Of a stretch of DNA of 64,000 bases, positions 9,301 to 22,278 are shown one piece after another. Every line of letters begins with the position of its first letter. The stretch's first letter is position 1. Below the pieces are notes generated by a model, which was not told the DNA's origin, did no database searches, and saw nothing but the letters and a program-made list of their open reading frames with translations. Source of the DNA: Planctomycetota bacterium (lineage in GTDB: Bacteria > Planctomycetota > GCA-002687715 > DRQF01); contig JACKGY010000008.1 in the NCBI GenBank assembly GCA_020639295.1, positions 62,001 through 126,000 of the forward strand. The letters are read 5' to 3'. Both the position numbers and the translations under genes were made by a program.

Positions 9301-9491
9301 CCGCCGGGGGACGACACGTTGCCGAGGTCGAGAGTAGTGAACGAGATCGTGCCGGCCGTGGAAGTCGGCAGCTGCTGGCCACCGCCACCACCACCACCGC
9401 AGGTCACGACCAACCCGATGCCTGTAAGAAAACCGAGGAAGAGCAGGGCCAGCTGACCGTACTCCCTCGCCTTGTGCCGCAAGAACGCCAT
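6375..9491 (-). CDS. Surface lipoprotein-like protein with hexapeptide beta-helix repeats
   Basis: The protein has 1038 residues. The ATG at 9491 (or 9494) follows AGGAGGG. A signal peptide ends in LVVTC followed by seven glycines; the -1 Thr is unusual for a lipobox. Residues of about 262-773 are nearly all six-residue turns of the type NDVTAG/NNVTAG/GTVSGN, predicting a long beta-helix stalk, interrupted by 'GGATPxTLDGATG' segments. The last 180 residues form a globular domain (HPTDPNLMIKYACLEG, GTARLENGYVRIVLPESF, FSWMVNGLRRG) that I know as a C-terminal partner of endosialidase-chaperone-like repeat proteins. It ends in an Arg-rich coiled tail (RQEMKARMEQERLRRRK). The likely role is a fibrous surface appendage or adhesin; this is inference. 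Confidence 0.78.
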   Translation of the reverse strand: MAFLRHKAREYGQLALLFLGFLTGIGLVVTCGGGGGGGQQLPTSTAGTISFTTLDLGNVSSPGGTPVAIGVPPALDGVTNVQDALNRLNVVLSPELARVTDPLSSDFIMDADLPAFLRDPVTGVPITFSRRLAGLVRSSSLSGPIRADNAFLLSCMEPDPGAMPPIGSTDVPIVMRSFCRDPDITPMNTSPAPDGDEFGVVELFDGAPIGMGVNPPITNYGSNYADGSTLIRLDGSAGGQPRISVFGGVAGSRTERVGLSGTGDVTAAGTISGNALSATTTVTAGTNITAGGTVSGNAVSSTTTVTAGTDVNAGNDVNATNDVTAGGNVSGNTVSATTTVAAGTDVTAGGNVTATGNVNGTNLNASMNVTAGGVVAGNAVSSTTTVAAGTDVTAGGNVTATGNVSGNDVNATNNVNAGVNVTAVGNVSAGATVSGTDVSATNNVTAGATVSGTDVSATNDVTAGNDVTATNNVTAGGTLSGNALSATTTVTAGTDLVAGNDVTAVNDVVAGFGGATPTTLDGATGDINAGNDVNAANDVNATGTVTGNAVSATTTVSAGTDVNATGNVVAGNGGATPVTLDGATGNVNASNDVTAGNDVTATGTVSGNAVSSTTTVAATTDVTAGGNVTAVGNVVAGSGGATPVTLDGATGNINATNNITAGGVLSGNSISSTTTVAATTDLTAGGNVVAGSGGATPITLDGSTGSIGATGNSTAAGNVVAGSGGATPITLDGSNGNITATGNVSAVNFTASGNVGAVNVNASGDVTATNDVVSTDGAVAVETPGASNRVFEATADGNGDGQVTVFNNAGAKMLVQIGHDPLGAANTGDGLVEVYDDSGAATIRLEGSTGDVQGVTKNFVQPHPTDPNLMIKYACLEGDENGLYARGTARLENGYVRIVLPESFTLAASTEGLSVHLTPMDDCAGLFAPRAELTREGFVVRELFNGRSNAEFSWMVNGLRRGMEDYQAIVPNTAFRPTIKGEPFMKQHPGLQRVMIQSGLLNADGTPSEASAQQRGDELMTRQEMKARMEQERLRRRK
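7170..8705 (-). repeat. Coding tandem repeats, 18-bp period (hexapeptide turns)
   Basis: About 1.5 kb of imperfect repeats encode roughly 85 six-residue turns in which V, L or I recurs every sixth position. Units are mixed at the DNA level, and longer blocks recur (for example, the codons for SGNAVSSTTTVAAGTD appear several times). This pattern favours recombination and length change between strains. Confidence 0.8.
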
Positions 9492-9494
9492 CAT

Positions 9495-9965
9495 AACCCT
9501 CCTCTGGCGAGAACCTGACGTTGCCATTCCGGTCGGATGCGGGCCCGCGGTCGCCTGGAGTGATGGACGGATCGTGCCGAACACCCGGGGAGGGGGGCGA
9601 CTCCGACCGTCGATCGTTCCACAGTCAGGCTGGCGCGAGTCTGCTCCGAGTCCGGAACTCCTTCTCCGGTGATCCCGCCCTTTTGCCTTCAAAATGAAAA
9701 CGGGATTCAGCGCTGGCGATCATAGATCAGCGACCATGACTGTCAACCGATAGTCCGGCCCCTACTGGATTTCCGTCAACCGAAGGGACCCTGCCGTCTT
9801 GCCAGAACCGGGTTTCCCGTGCTAAGGATCCGGGTACGCCAAGCCCCAAGGATATGGCTTGCGGAGGGAAATGGCGCGACGGTCCAGCCAGGCGACGCCC
9901 CGGAGCATCGTCATGGTCGCCGATCGCATGAAGGCCCGTTTTTCGGCCAGGCAAGGGGAAGACTG
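9495..9965. other. 470-bp divergent intergenic region
   Basis: This region separates two divergently transcribed envelope genes and should hold both promoters. It has the most AT-rich patch nearby (ttttgccttcaaaatgaaaa, about 9681-9700). A short imperfect hairpin (CCAAGCC...GGCTTG) lies around 9839-9863. No open frame here looks coding. I cannot assign a riboswitch or a specific operator. Confidence 0.4.
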
Positions 9966-11702
9966 ATGTCAAGAAGACTGATTGCTGTACTCGTGGCAAC
10001 GTGCGCCCTCGTGGCGGGCGGCCTGCCCTCGCTCCGAGCGCAGTCGGACGAGGGGGTCAAGAGCCGGCTCGCCGATCTCGAGAGCAAGGTCGAGTCGCTG
10101 TTGCGCGAGAACTCCGATCTGCGCACCAAGGTCACCGTGCTCGAGAACGACCGCGACAACGTCCGGTCCGCGGAGGAAGTCACGCTCACCAGCGAGATCG
10201 AGAGCCTGACGAACGGCCTCGCCTATCGCCAGGACTCCGGCTCCTTCCTGGAGCAGCCCTCGGGCGTGAGTTCCATGTACTTCAAGGGTGAGTGGCGTAC
10301 CCGCGTCGACTACCGCTCGAACACCAGCGACCTCACCGATTTCGTCGACGACGAGGGCCTCCGCCTCGACTATCGCTTCAACCTCGGCCTCGGCTTCCGC
10401 CTGACCGACGTGGCCAGCGAGAGCGACTCGCGAGCCCTGCACGTCGAGACCTACTTCGAGATCCAGGCCGCCGGCCGGGCCTCGAACAACACCGCCGAGG
10501 ATCTGAGCCCCGCCATCGTCGGCGCCGGCGCCGGCCAGTTCGAGGCGCGCGACAACGAGCTCGACAAGGTCCAGCTCTACAAGGCCTGGATCCTGCTCGA
10601 GAACCTCTTCGGCGTCGACGACCTCGCGGTCAAGATCGGTCGCCAGGAGCTCGATTACGGCAGCGGCCTGATCCTGGGCACGAACGACTTCTTCACCGGC
10701 ACGGTGCACGACGCCATCCGGATCGACATCCCGCTCACCGCCGAGGGCAGCAACGTCTCGTTCTTCTACGCCAAGGAAGGCGCGCCGGACGGCCTCGTTT
10801 CCCCGGGCCTCGCCTCGGGCGGCCTTCTCTCCGGCCGGTTCCGTGCCACCGGCGACGAGGACGAGATGCTCGGCCTCTACACCGAGATCATCTCGGAGAG
10901 CCTCGATCCGGTCGAGATCGACTTCTACTGGGTCTACTTCGATGCCCATGGCGCCGAGAGCGGCGTCGCCCCGGTCAACGGCACCACCTCGGCCGACCCG
11001 GGCGTCGACTCCTTCGGTCGCGCCATCATCGGCGGCGAGACCCACACCCTGGGCTTCTGGATCCGCGCCGACGACCTCTTCACCGAGGGCCTCTACCTCG
11101 GGGTCGAGTTCGCCTACCAGCTCGGTGACGACGAGGCCGGCGGGGACATCGACGCGATGATGATCGAGGTCACGGCCGAGTACGCCCTGCCCTTCATGTC
11201 CGACTGGCGCGGCGCCGTCTTCGCCAGCTACTACTTCGCCGAGGGTCCGGACAACGACAGCCTCCAGGGCTTCACGCCGCTGTTCATCTCGAGGCACCAG
11301 ATCACCGCGCCTTCGGGTCGCGGCTTCTCCCGCCTCGGCAACATCGACTTCATCCCGACCCAGAACGTGCACGTGTTCCAGATCGGTCTGAAGTTCGAGC
11401 CGGCGCCGCAGTGGATCATGGGCATCACCTACCTGAACGCGATGCTCAACCACGGCAGCGAGCCCTTCACCTTCGTGCCCCAGGGCGCGGTCTACGTCGA
11501 TGACCGGTTCCTCGGCCACGAGATCGATCTGTTCGCGCAGTACGACCACAGCGCGCAGACGACCTTCTTCTTCAACCTCTCGGTCTTCGTGCCCGAGTTC
11601 GACTACTTCTTCGAGAACCCGCTGTCCGCGACCAACCCCATCCAGGGCGTCGGCACGGATGTCGCCGTGGGCGTCTACACCCAGGTGCGCGTGGTGTTCT
11701 GA
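9966..11702 (+). CDS. Outer-membrane beta-barrel porin, alginate-export type
   Basis: The protein has 578 residues. A signal peptide (RRLIAVLVATCALVAGGLPSLRAQ) is followed by a coiled coil at about residues 26-65 (SRLADLESKVESLLRENSDL), as in porins tethered to peptidoglycan by an N-terminal helix. The rest is alternating beta strands with the alginate-export-family hallmark (IGRQELDYGSG, then DFFTGTVHDAIRID), and it ends in aromatic VRVVF, a typical barrel-assembly signal. The start at 9966 is preceded by AGGGGAAG. The protein should form a passive outer-membrane channel; the solute is unknown. It is divergent from the hexapeptide-repeat gene. Confidence 0.8.
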   Translation: MSRRLIAVLVATCALVAGGLPSLRAQSDEGVKSRLADLESKVESLLRENSDLRTKVTVLENDRDNVRSAEEVTLTSEIESLTNGLAYRQDSGSFLEQPSGVSSMYFKGEWRTRVDYRSNTSDLTDFVDDEGLRLDYRFNLGLGFRLTDVASESDSRALHVETYFEIQAAGRASNNTAEDLSPAIVGAGAGQFEARDNELDKVQLYKAWILLENLFGVDDLAVKIGRQELDYGSGLILGTNDFFTGTVHDAIRIDIPLTAEGSNVSFFYAKEGAPDGLVSPGLASGGLLSGRFRATGDEDEMLGLYTEIISESLDPVEIDFYWVYFDAHGAESGVAPVNGTTSADPGVDSFGRAIIGGETHTLGFWIRADDLFTEGLYLGVEFAYQLGDDEAGGDIDAMMIEVTAEYALPFMSDWRGAVFASYYFAEGPDNDSLQGFTPLFISRHQITAPSGRGFSRLGNIDFIPTQNVHVFQIGLKFEPAPQWIMGITYLNAMLNHGSEPFTFVPQGAVYVDDRFLGHEIDLFAQYDHSAQTTFFFNLSVFVPEFDYFFENPLSATNPIQGVGTDVAVGVYTQVRVVF

Positions 11703-11747
11703 TCGACGATCCGAGCGGATCGCTCCCCCCGCGATCCGATCGAACAG

Positions 11748-11779
11748 GAAGGGCCGCTCTCGAAGGAGAGCGGCCCTTC
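11748..11779 (+). terminator. Hairpin after the porin gene
   Basis: A perfect 14-bp stem (11748-11761 with 11766-11779) has a GAAG loop and sits 45 bp after the porin stop. Only two T residues follow directly. Confidence 0.75.
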
Positions 11780-12055
11780 TTCATGCCCGCGGCGATCACC
11801 GACGTCCTGCCCACCGCTCCCCCGCTTGCCCGCCGGCGATCGGCGAGCCGGGTCCGATCGCTCGGCCGGCCGCGGAGCCGGTCCTCCGCGCGCTCCGCCG
11901 CCCCGGATGGTCACCGGGCGGCGCCGTCAGCAGCCGGCGGCCCCATGGCCCGGCAATGCGATCGGGCGCGCCTCCGGTCCCGCGAGACCGCGATCAGGCG
12001 CGCGCCCGTCCGAACGCACGCCCCGCTCCTGCGCCGGCGGCCCGGCCGCCGGCGA
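11780..12055. other. Very GC-rich spacer, no gene seen
   Basis: About 275 bp lie between the porin terminator and the end of the tandem-kinase gene. Both strands have open frames, but their amino-acid content (Arg/Ala/Pro) is typical of non-coding high-GC sequence. I recognise no RNA. Confidence 0.5.
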
Positions 12056-17221
<5,166 letters not shown>

Positions 17222-17297
17222 GCTCAGCACCCGCTGGGATATCATGCACGGACGGCGAGCCGCCCCGCTGGACGGCCGAACCGCGCCCGACTATCGT

Positions 17298-17326
17298 AAG
17301 TTAAGCGGGGGCCGTCAGATGGTCAA
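17298..17326 (-). promoter_or_regulatory. Sigma-70 promoter of the tandem kinase gene (TTGACC-N17-TAACTT)
   Basis: On the minus strand the -35 box is at 17321-17326 and the -10 box at 17298-17303, spaced exactly 17 bp. The predicted 5' leader is about 70 nt. It lies in the 123-bp region shared with the divergent membrane protein. Confidence 0.6.
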
Positions 17327-17344
17327 TTTTTGCGAGAGCAGTCC

Positions 17345-18619
17345 ATGAAGCCCGAGTCGCCGGTCGTGCGACGCCCTGCCGGCCCGAGAACCTGGCTCCG
17401 GCGCCTCGGCCTGGCGGTCGTCGCCATCGTGTCGGGGCTCCTGATCCTGCTCGTCATCGTGACGGATCTGGGCCGCGGCGCCGACCTCGACCTCGAGGCC
17501 GGTCTGTTCGCGGATCCCGACCTCGTCCTGCACATACATCGACCGGATCGGATCTTGAATGAACTCCTCGATCGGGATGCCGAGGCCCTGGTCGCCGATC
17601 CGAACTGGCGCTGGCTGCTGGGCCTCCCGGACGGCGAGGGCGACGCTCCCCCCGCCTTCCTCCTCGACGAGATCGAAGGAGCCGAGATCCTGCTCGCCAC
17701 GCGCTGGGCCAAGGACTCGAACCGGGCCGCCGATCGCCTCCTCCTGGTCATCCGGCCCGGGAGCAGCCGGCTGCCCCGCCTGCTCCAGCTCTGCCGCTCA
17801 CGTTGGCTGTATGCCCGCCTGGTCGCGCCCAACCTGCCGGCCGGCGCGGTGCCGATCTGGCTCGATGGCCTCCTCTACCTCCCCGGCGGCGCCGGGCGCG
17901 GCGACCTGGTCATCGGTTCGGCGCTCGATCTGGTCGTGGTCGGTTCGACCCTGGACGACGTCCGTGCCTACCTGGCGGCACGGCAGCCGGAGAAGCTCGG
18001 CGAGCGACCCGGGACGCCGAACCGGCTCTCCCTGTCGCGGCGGGCTCGCGGTCAGCTCCAGGAAGCCCTCGCCCGGAGCCTCGGGACCGAGCTGGCCCGC
18101 GCGGGCCACGAGCTGCTCGGACTCGGCGAGGACCCGAGCCTGGTCACCCTGCCCGCCGACCGGGGCGCGAGCCTGGAGCTCGAACTGCCAGCCACCCCGG
18201 GCGGCTCCGAGGCCGGCGAGGCCCTGGCCGCGACCATCGCGCGTGACCTGCCCGGACTTCCGGCGGGAGCGGTGGTCGCCGACACGAGGGGATTCCGTCT
18301 GGAGCTGGACGCCGCGGCCGCGACCGCGGCCCTGGCCCGCCTTCGCGACCGCCGACTCGCCGAGGAAGAAGCGCCCGGCGCCGCCCGGCGCGAGGAACTG
18401 CGCCGCGAGCTGTCGCCGGCGGCCGGACCGCAGCTCGGTGACGAGGCCCTCGACCTCCAGCTGCGCGCGACCCGGCCGTTGCGGCTCGATCGGGTCGAGC
18501 GCGAGATCGCCTGCTGGCGCGACCTGCTCGGTCGCGGCATCGCGCTCGAGATCGGTCTCGAGGGCGACCGCCGCCGACTCCTCTTGCGGCTCGGCGAGCG
18601 CGCCCCGGCCGGCCCATGA
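17345..18619 (+). CDS. Membrane-anchored protein of unknown function
   Basis: The protein has 424 residues. It has a short basic N-terminus and one membrane helix at about 24-46 (LGLAVVAIVSGLLILLVIVT). The rest is an extracytoplasmic domain rich in Leu, Arg and Asp, with alternating strands (LVLHIHRP, LLLVIRPG, DLVIGSALDLVVVGS). The layout resembles DUF3352-type proteins that score a per-residue function, but I could not confirm a family. It is divergent from the tandem kinase, so the two may share regulation. I chose the ATG at 17345 rather than a TTG 15 bases upstream. Confidence 0.65.
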   Translation: MKPESPVVRRPAGPRTWLRRLGLAVVAIVSGLLILLVIVTDLGRGADLDLEAGLFADPDLVLHIHRPDRILNELLDRDAEALVADPNWRWLLGLPDGEGDAPPAFLLDEIEGAEILLATRWAKDSNRAADRLLLVIRPGSSRLPRLLQLCRSRWLYARLVAPNLPAGAVPIWLDGLLYLPGGAGRGDLVIGSALDLVVVGSTLDDVRAYLAARQPEKLGERPGTPNRLSLSRRARGQLQEALARSLGTELARAGHELLGLGEDPSLVTLPADRGASLELELPATPGGSEAGEALAATIARDLPGLPAGAVVADTRGFRLELDAAAATAALARLRDRRLAEEEAPGAARREELRRELSPAAGPQLGDEALDLQLRATRPLRLDRVEREIACWRDLLGRGIALEIGLEGDRRRLLLRLGERAPAGP

Positions 18620-18623
18620 AATA

Positions 18624-18651
18624 GGGCCGCCGCTCGATCGAGCGGCGGCCC
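18624..18651. terminator. Perfect 28-bp palindrome between convergent genes
   Basis: GGGCCGCCGCTCGA pairs with its exact complement, 4 bp after the stop of the plus-strand membrane protein and 28 bp from the end of the minus-strand secreted protein. On the minus strand the tail is TATTTCATG, a modest U-run. Confidence 0.78.
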
Positions 18652-18678
18652 GGACTCTTCAGGTCCTCGTTCGCGATC

Positions 18679-20880
18679 TCACTGGATCACGCAGTTGACG
18701 ATCATCGCGGTGTTGTTGTAGGCACCGTGGACGACGAAGGTGTCGACGTAGAACTGGTAGCCGCCGCCACCCGGATTGAGCAACGGGAACAGGGTATCGA
18801 TCACCGCCGCATTGAAGCCGATGCCCATGGGCGCCGGGAACAGGCTGGTGGGAACGATGCCGTCGTCGTCGTTGTAGGGGCCCGGATTGAGGAGGCTGTA
18901 GGCCCAGCTCTGGATCTGCGGGTTGAAGATGCCGTTGTTGTTGGCCGAGAACTGGTCCATGGTGTCGAAGAGGTCGGGGATGTTCTCGTCGACGCCCAGG
19001 GCCTCGCAGTAGGCCACGGTCGATCCGCCCGGATCGGTGCCGACCACGTAGTTGACGTAGGGCGTGGCCAGGAAGCTGGTCGGCACGTTGTTGATCGAGG
19101 GGAAGTAGATCGTGGTGGTGTTCTGCATGGCGATGCCGATCGGCGTCCCGGTGCCGGCCGCGGCCGAGGCCTGGATGATGTTCGAGCCGCGGATGCAGAG
19201 TAGATCGGAGAGCACGCCGGTGAAGGGCGTGAACACCGAGTTGTCCCAGACCATGCCCTGGAGGCCGGTCGAGTCGTCGCGGATGCGGATCTGGTGGAGA
19301 CCCATCGGCAACGAACCCGCCGTGGCCGCCGGCACCGCCAGGGTCAGCCGGTTCGGCTGGGTGGCGACGACGTTGCTGACGCTCCGGGTCAGGAAGGGAG
19401 CGCCGGCCTTGGGGATCAGGTCGATGGTATAGCTGTTGCCGATGAAGACGTTGGCGCAGACGATGTCGATCTGGCCGCCCTGCGGGACGACGTTGCGACG
19501 GTTGGCGTTGGTCGGGGCCAGACCCACGGGATAGAAGGCCTGGGCGCAGGGCGCGCCCGGCGTGACGATCGCGTTGATCAGGTAGGTACCGGAGGCGAAG
19601 CCGGCCGGATTGGCGCAGCCGACGATGACGTTGTAGGTGCCGGTCCACTTCGCCTGCCAGGTGAGACGGGCGTTGTTCTCCGGACCGGAGTTGTCGTCCT
19701 GGTGCAGGTTGAAGGGCGGGGTCAGGTTCAGACCGAAGTTCGGCGCCGGATCGAAGGCGAGCGTGTCGGGGTTCGAGGCCACCTGGAGGGTGACGAAGGG
19801 ATCGAAGCCCTCCTGCGCGAAGGGATTGATCAGGTTACCGAAGCCGTCGAGGATCTGCTGACCGACGAAGTCGGTGCTGTAGAGCTCGATGTCGATGATG
19901 TCGCCGGCATTGAGGAAGGCGGTGAAGGTGTCGAAGGACGTGCCGCTGCCGAGGACGCCCAGGGCCGAGGCTCGCGCCTGGCCGGCGATCGGCAGGTTCG
20001 AGTTGGTGACGAAGTTGAGCGCGCCACCGGCCTGCGGCATCGGGTTCGGATTGGTGACCGCCACGAAGTCGTTGATGCCATCGACGCTGCCGAGGGTCTG
20101 GAACACGGAGATCAGACCACTGACCTGGCCGGAGAGGGCGCCGGCCGGGACCGCCGCCTGCTTGCTGGCATTCATCGTGGTGGCCAGGGCGGGGTTGAAC
20201 TGGATCACGTCGCCGTTGGCGGCGCCGGGGACGTCCAGGGTCACCAGGCCGCCGGGCGACTGGATGTTCGGCGACACGCTGCGGAAGCCGGGCGCGACCC
20301 CGAAGGCGATCGGGTTCGAGAAGCTGACGAAGAAGGGCGCCGGAGCCAGAGGATCGAGCAGGATGGTCTGGAAGGTGACGCAGGCGCCGAGCGCGCCGGG
20401 GTCGGCGGTGACCGCGGCGAAGATCGTGAACAGGTTGTTCGGGCCGGGGGTGACGCCGAGGAAGTCCGGAACCAGCTTGGTCAGGCCGATGCCGTCCACC
20501 AGCGTGAAGAAGTTGGCGCCGTTGTTGACGTCGAGCCAGATGTCACCGTCGACCTGGGGCGCGGTGATCGGTGCCGGCTTGATGCCGACGCTGAAGCAGA
20601 GCGAGAGCGGCACGCCGGCGGGCACGCGCGCGTCGGCGAACTGAATCGCGATCGGTTCGCTCTGATAAGCCTCCGCCGTGTTGTCCATGTTCACGGCGTC
20701 GGAGGAATTGTTGGCGGTGAAGAAGTCGAGAATGGCCCCGTTGTTGGGGATGCCGTTGAGTGTATTGCCGGTGAGGCCGTCGAATCCGGATGGCGTCGGC
20801 GGGCAGATCTGGGCCGAGGCGGCGGTCGCGAAGATCGCGATGGCCAGGATGGCGGCCGACTTTGCGAGCACGTTCGTCAT
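18679..20880 (-). CDS. Large secreted beta-rich protein
   Basis: The protein has 733 residues, with a signal peptide (AILAIAIFATAASAQ) and an AGGAG site 6 nt before the ATG. It has few charged residues and is Gly/Asn/Val-rich, typical of secreted beta-sandwich proteins. One segment near residues 405-440 (TGTYNVIVGCAN, GTYLINAIV) resembles a bacterial pre-peptidase C-terminal-like beta domain. No protease, hydrolase or anchoring motif is visible. A few cysteines could pair after export. The role is unknown; extracellular or surface-layer-associated is inferred. Confidence 0.72.
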   Translation of the reverse strand: MTNVLAKSAAILAIAIFATAASAQICPPTPSGFDGLTGNTLNGIPNNGAILDFFTANNSSDAVNMDNTAEAYQSEPIAIQFADARVPAGVPLSLCFSVGIKPAPITAPQVDGDIWLDVNNGANFFTLVDGIGLTKLVPDFLGVTPGPNNLFTIFAAVTADPGALGACVTFQTILLDPLAPAPFFVSFSNPIAFGVAPGFRSVSPNIQSPGGLVTLDVPGAANGDVIQFNPALATTMNASKQAAVPAGALSGQVSGLISVFQTLGSVDGINDFVAVTNPNPMPQAGGALNFVTNSNLPIAGQARASALGVLGSGTSFDTFTAFLNAGDIIDIELYSTDFVGQQILDGFGNLINPFAQEGFDPFVTLQVASNPDTLAFDPAPNFGLNLTPPFNLHQDDNSGPENNARLTWQAKWTGTYNVIVGCANPAGFASGTYLINAIVTPGAPCAQAFYPVGLAPTNANRRNVVPQGGQIDIVCANVFIGNSYTIDLIPKAGAPFLTRSVSNVVATQPNRLTLAVPAATAGSLPMGLHQIRIRDDSTGLQGMVWDNSVFTPFTGVLSDLLCIRGSNIIQASAAAGTGTPIGIAMQNTTTIYFPSINNVPTSFLATPYVNYVVGTDPGGSTVAYCEALGVDENIPDLFDTMDQFSANNNGIFNPQIQSWAYSLLNPGPYNDDDGIVPTSLFPAPMGIGFNAAVIDTLFPLLNPGGGGYQFYVDTFVVHGAYNNTAMIVNCVIQ

Positions 20881-21043
20881 GGGGAACTCCTGGGGACTGT
20901 GCGCTGTCCCCGTGATAGCAAAAGCAGGGTCGGGTCAACGAACCGAAACGCTAACGAATGCTCCAACCACGGCCGGGTCCTGAGGATGCGGGTGAAATTG
21001 CAGAACCGGGTCGGACAGATTCCGGCAAGGTCCTGCGGGCCGA

Positions 21044-22003
21044 TCAGCGGCCGGCGAGCAGGAGGCCGTAGTAGAGCGCGAAGGCGGCCACCAGCACCGC
21101 GCCGTCGAGCCGCCCGAGGCTGCGGCCGCGAAGCATCAAGGGCAACATCAGGGCGCTGATCCCGAGCAACCAGCGGAAGTCCTGACCAGCAGCGCGTTCA
21201 GGGAGATCGAAGGGGCCGAAGAAGGAGGCCACCGGCAGGACCAGGGCGAGATTGAAGATGCAGGAACCGACGATGTTGCCCACCGCGATCTCGCTCTTGC
21301 CCCGATAGGCCGCGAGGGTCGAGACCGCGAGTTCCGGCGCGCTGGTGCCGAAGGCCACCAGGGTCAGACCGATCATGTGCTGCGAGATGCCCCAGGCCTC
21401 GGCCAGGCCGCGCCCGCCGATCAGGGCGATGCGCGCGCCCTGATGGAGGGCGACGATGCCGCCGACCAGGTAGAGCAGGTCCACGACCAGGGGGCGCAGC
21501 ACCGGCTCGAGCTCGGCGGTGGCCTGGGCCGCCTCCTCGGTCAGGCGCGGCGCCCGTCGGCGATGGACCCGCAGATAGAGGAAGAGGACGAAGCCGAGGC
21601 AGAGACCGAGCAGGAGGCCGCCGTCGAGCGGCGTCATCCTCCCGTCGGCGGCGACCAGACCGTAGACCAGGGTGGCGCCCAGCATGAAGGGGTACTCGGC
21701 GCGCAGGGTGCGGCTCGGAATCGTGACCGGACGGATCAGGGCCGCCAGGCCGAGGATCGCCCCGATGTTGAAGATGTTGGAGCCGACCACGCCGCCGACG
21801 GCGATGGCGCCGGTGCCATCGAGGCGATCACGGATCGAGATCAGGAGTTCGGGGAGCGAGGTGCCGATCGCCACCACGGTGAGGCCCACCGTGGCCGGCG
21901 AGATCCGCATCCGGATGGCCAGCGAGGCGGCCCCTCGGACCAGGATCTCGGCGCCGAGGAGCAGGAGGATCAGGCCACCGGCGACCTGCAGGATGGCTTC
22001 CAT
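21044..22003 (-). CDS. Sodium/calcium exchanger family (CaCA, YrbG type)
   Basis: The 319-residue protein has about ten membrane helices and the two inverted alpha-repeats of the CaCA family. Repeat 1 has GTSLPELLIS and VGSNIFNIG; repeat 2 has GTSAPELAVS and VGSCIFNLA. The acidic residue in each PEL motif coordinates the cation in this family. It should exchange Ca2+ for Na+ or H+ at the inner membrane. The ATG at 22003 is chosen because the longer frame to 22075 would overlap tRNA-Cys. The gene starts 41 bp after the tRNA on the same strand and may be read from the tRNA promoter. Confidence 0.88.
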   Translation of the reverse strand: MEAILQVAGGLILLLLGAEILVRGAASLAIRMRISPATVGLTVVAIGTSLPELLISIRDRLDGTGAIAVGGVVGSNIFNIGAILGLAALIRPVTIPSRTLRAEYPFMLGATLVYGLVAADGRMTPLDGGLLLGLCLGFVLFLYLRVHRRRAPRLTEEAAQATAELEPVLRPLVVDLLYLVGGIVALHQGARIALIGGRGLAEAWGISQHMIGLTLVAFGTSAPELAVSTLAAYRGKSEIAVGNIVGSCIFNLALVLPVASFFGPFDLPERAAGQDFRWLLGISALMLPLMLRGRSLGRLDGAVLVAAFALYYGLLLAGR

Positions 22004-22044
22004 GCGGTCCCCCGCTGGCGACTGGGCCCGGAGAGGGCCCGAAG

Positions 22045-22115
22045 AGGTGGCGCCCGGAATCGAACCGGGTTTCACGGATTTGCAATCCGTTGCCTAACCG
22101 TTCGGCCACGCCACC
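22045..22115 (-). tRNA. tRNA-Cys (GCA)
   Basis: This is a 71-nt cloverleaf. The acceptor stem GGTGGCG pairs with CGCCACC, the anticodon arm has loop TTGCAAA (anticodon GCA), the T-arm is CCCGG-TTCGATT-CCGGG, and the discriminator base is U as expected for Cys. The variable loop is short and the CCA end is not encoded. Confidence 0.96.
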
Positions 22116-22150
22116 ATGCTCGTTCGGACCGAGGTCCGCTGGAGCGCCGC

Positions 22151-22178
22151 ATTATAAGAGCCGAGCTGCGCTCATCAA
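22151..22178 (-). promoter_or_regulatory. Sigma-70 promoter of tRNA-Cys (TTGATG-N16-TATAAT)
   Basis: The -35 box is at 22173-22178 and a perfect -10 TATAAT at 22151-22156, spaced 16 bp. This places the start about 28 nt before the tRNA 5' end. Confidence 0.82.
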
Positions 22179-22264
22179 GCCGTCCGCGAGCGGCCTTTGC
22201 GGCCCGGGCCCGGCCATTTCCTCGACCCCGAGGGAATGCCCCTTCCTGCCCTGCCAGCGACAGT

Positions 22265-22270
22265 TACAAT
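22265..22270 (+). promoter_or_regulatory. -10 box (TACAAT) close to the ETF-QO start
   Basis: TACAAT ends 8 nt before the ATG at 22279. There is no Shine-Dalgarno and no convincing -35 box. Confidence 0.45.
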
Positions 22271-22278
22271 CGTCGGCC

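Noticed and set aside
6312..9518. Long plus-strand open frame antisense to the hexapeptide-repeat gene
   Set aside because: Its repeats are the antisense image of the hexapeptide codons, and it has no start signal or signal peptide.
9700..9965. Cyclic-di-GMP or other riboswitch before the porin
   Set aside because: Only short imperfect hairpins are seen; the conserved core bases of known classes are missing.
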